A DNA stretch of 40,144 nt from Sutterella sp. GTDB taxonomy: Bacteria; Pseudomonadota; Gammaproteobacteria; Burkholderiales; Burkholderiaceae_F. The notes below the pieces were generated by a model. It saw only the letters and a list, made by a program, of their open reading frames with translations. It was not told the DNA's origin and did no database searches. The DNA is taken from positions 1 to 40,144 of the forward strand of contig JAGBFJ010000021.1 in assembly GCA_017936545.1 (NCBI GenBank). The letters are read 5' to 3'. Shown here in pieces: positions 39,141 through 40,144 of this stretch. Position numbers and translations under genes: made by a program. The number at the start of each line of letters is the position of its first letter. Positions within the stretch are counted from its first letter, which is position 1.

Positions 39141-40144
39141 ATGTGCGGTATTATTGGCATGATCTCCGACAGTCCGGTGAATCAGCGTGTCTACGATGCG
39201 CTTCACCTTCTGCAGCACCGCGGCCAGGATGCGGCCGGCATCGCTACGCTCGACGGCCTCACCTTCCATACGCACAAGGCGATGGGGCTCGTGCGCGACG
39301 TCTTCCGTACGCGCAACATGCGCGATCTGACCGGCAATATGGGCATCGGTCACGTGCGCTATCCCACTCAGGGCTGCGCCACTTCGGCCGACGAATGCCA
39401 GCCTTTCTACGTGAACGCGCCCTTCGGCATCGCATTCGCCCATAACGGCAATCTCACCAATGCCGATGCGCTGCGTCAGGAGCTCTATGACACCGACCGC
39501 CGCCACGTCAATACGACGAGCGACTCCGAGGTGCTTCTCAACGTGCTCGCCACTGAAATCTCCCGCGTGACGACCGACGGCCGCCGCCTGACGAAGGAAG
39601 GCGTTTTCGACGCCGTCCGCTGCGTGCACCGCCGCGTGCGCGGGTCCTATGCCTGCGTGGCGCTCATCGCCGGAAAGGGCATGCTGGCCTTCCGCGATCC
39701 GCACGGCATCCGTCCGATCTGCTGGGGTTCGAACAAGCTTGAAAACGGCTTCACAGAATACATGGTGAGCTCGGAATCCGTCACGATGATCGGTCTCGGC
39801 TTCAAGGTCGAGGGCGACCTGAGGCCGGGCGAAGCGCTCTGGATCGATCTTCAGGGGAACGTCTCCCGCTGCTGCTGCGCGGATGAATCCGAACTCAATC
39901 CCTGCGCCTTTGAATTCGTCTATTTCGCCCGTCCCGACTCCATGATCGACGGCATCAGCGTCTACGCCGCCCGTCTGCGTCTCGGCGAGTATCTCGCCGA
40001 GGAAATCAAGCGCCGCATCGACCTGAAGGACATCGACGTGGTGATGCCGATCCCGGACAGCGCCCGCCCGTGCGCGCAGCAGCTCGCCCAAGTTCTGCAC
40101 ATTCCCTACCGCGAAGGCTTCATCAAGAACCGCTACATCGGCCG
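39141..40144 (+). CDS. purF: Amidophosphoribosyltransferase PurF (3' end outside the window)
   Basis: 334 residues are visible of an expected ~500. PurF makes phosphoribosylamine from PRPP and glutamine, the first step of purine synthesis. Met is followed directly by the Ntn-hydrolase nucleophile Cys (CGIIGM), with no propeptide. HRGQDAAGI, GHVRYPTQG and AHNGNLTN are glutaminase-domain motifs. The phosphoribosyltransferase domain begins near residue 250 (VYFARPDSMIDG), but the PRPP loop lies beyond the right edge. AAAGGAA gives a good ribosome binding site before ATG 39141. Confidence 0.97.
   Translation, partial: MCGIIGMISDSPVNQRVYDALHLLQHRGQDAAGIATLDGLTFHTHKAMGLVRDVFRTRNMRDLTGNMGIGHVRYPTQGCATSADECQPFYVNAPFGIAFAHNGNLTNADALRQELYDTDRRHVNTTSDSEVLLNVLATEISRVTTDGRRLTKEGVFDAVRCVHRRVRGSYACVALIAGKGMLAFRDPHGIRPICWGSNKLENGFTEYMVSSESVTMIGLGFKVEGDLRPGEALWIDLQGNVSRCCCADESELNPCAFEFVYFARPDSMIDGISVYAARLRLGEYLAEEIKRRIDLKDIDVVMPIPDSARPCAQQLAQVLHIPYREGFIKNRYIG

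Noticed and set aside
1..40144. tRNA, rRNA or CRISPR arrays
   Set aside because: No cloverleaf with CCA end, rRNA-like conserved block or spaced direct repeats were found by eye; a tRNAscan or Infernal run was not possible.

Overview
The window is about 40 kb of GC-rich, densely coding DNA. It ends with fimV-truA-accD-folC-SPOR-cvpA-purF, a gene order typical of Burkholderiales. The strong G/C third-position preference, a cellulose locus, reverse rubrerythrin, a C69 dipeptidase, a DcuC-type carrier and a formate/nitrite channel together suggest an anaerobic or microaerophilic, peptide- and organic-acid-using gut member of the Sutterellaceae (Sutterella-like). That genus assignment is inference; no rRNA gene is present.

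Left edge (1-1447): AT-rich DNA, compositionally unlike the rest. It carries a PD-(D/E)xK nuclease-like protein whose C-terminal part resembles the effector of ABC-three-component conflict systems, the possible start of a second gene running off the window, and about 530 bp with no intact gene. It looks like the end of an acquired island.

1448-10330: a WYL-type regulator divergent from a four-gene bcsA-bcsB-bcsZ-bcsG operon joined by ATGA overlaps. The operon encodes cellulose synthase, its periplasmic partner, a GH8 endoglucanase-like protein and the phosphoethanolamine transferase. BcsG keeps its nucleophile and metal ligands. BcsZ has Asn where the GH8 base Asp is expected, the PilZ motifs of BcsA are degenerate, and no bcsC lies in the operon.

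10348-18945: reverse rubrerythrin, phosphatidylserine synthase, a fumarylacetoacetate-hydrolase-family protein, a possible small minus-strand transcription unit with its own operator-like repeat and terminator, MltB, a histone-deacetylase-family hydrolase followed by a UMF1-type MFS transporter, and the YjiH/YjiG membrane pair.

18946-24111: bamD and rluD diverge with overlapping start codons. rluD-pgeF-rimO form a tight run, followed by a FocA-type channel with a structured leader.

24130-30928: an amino-acid catabolism cluster (DSD1/D-threonine-aldolase-like PLP enzyme, M20 peptidase, DcuC-type carrier) divergent from a LysR regulator with a clear dyad between them, then a secreted C69 dipeptidase.

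31427-40144: fimV, truA, accD, folC, a SPOR-domain protein, cvpA and the start of purF. In many relatives trpF-trpB-trpA sit between truA and accD; here they are absent. I saw no tRNA, rRNA, CRISPR array or intact insertion sequence.
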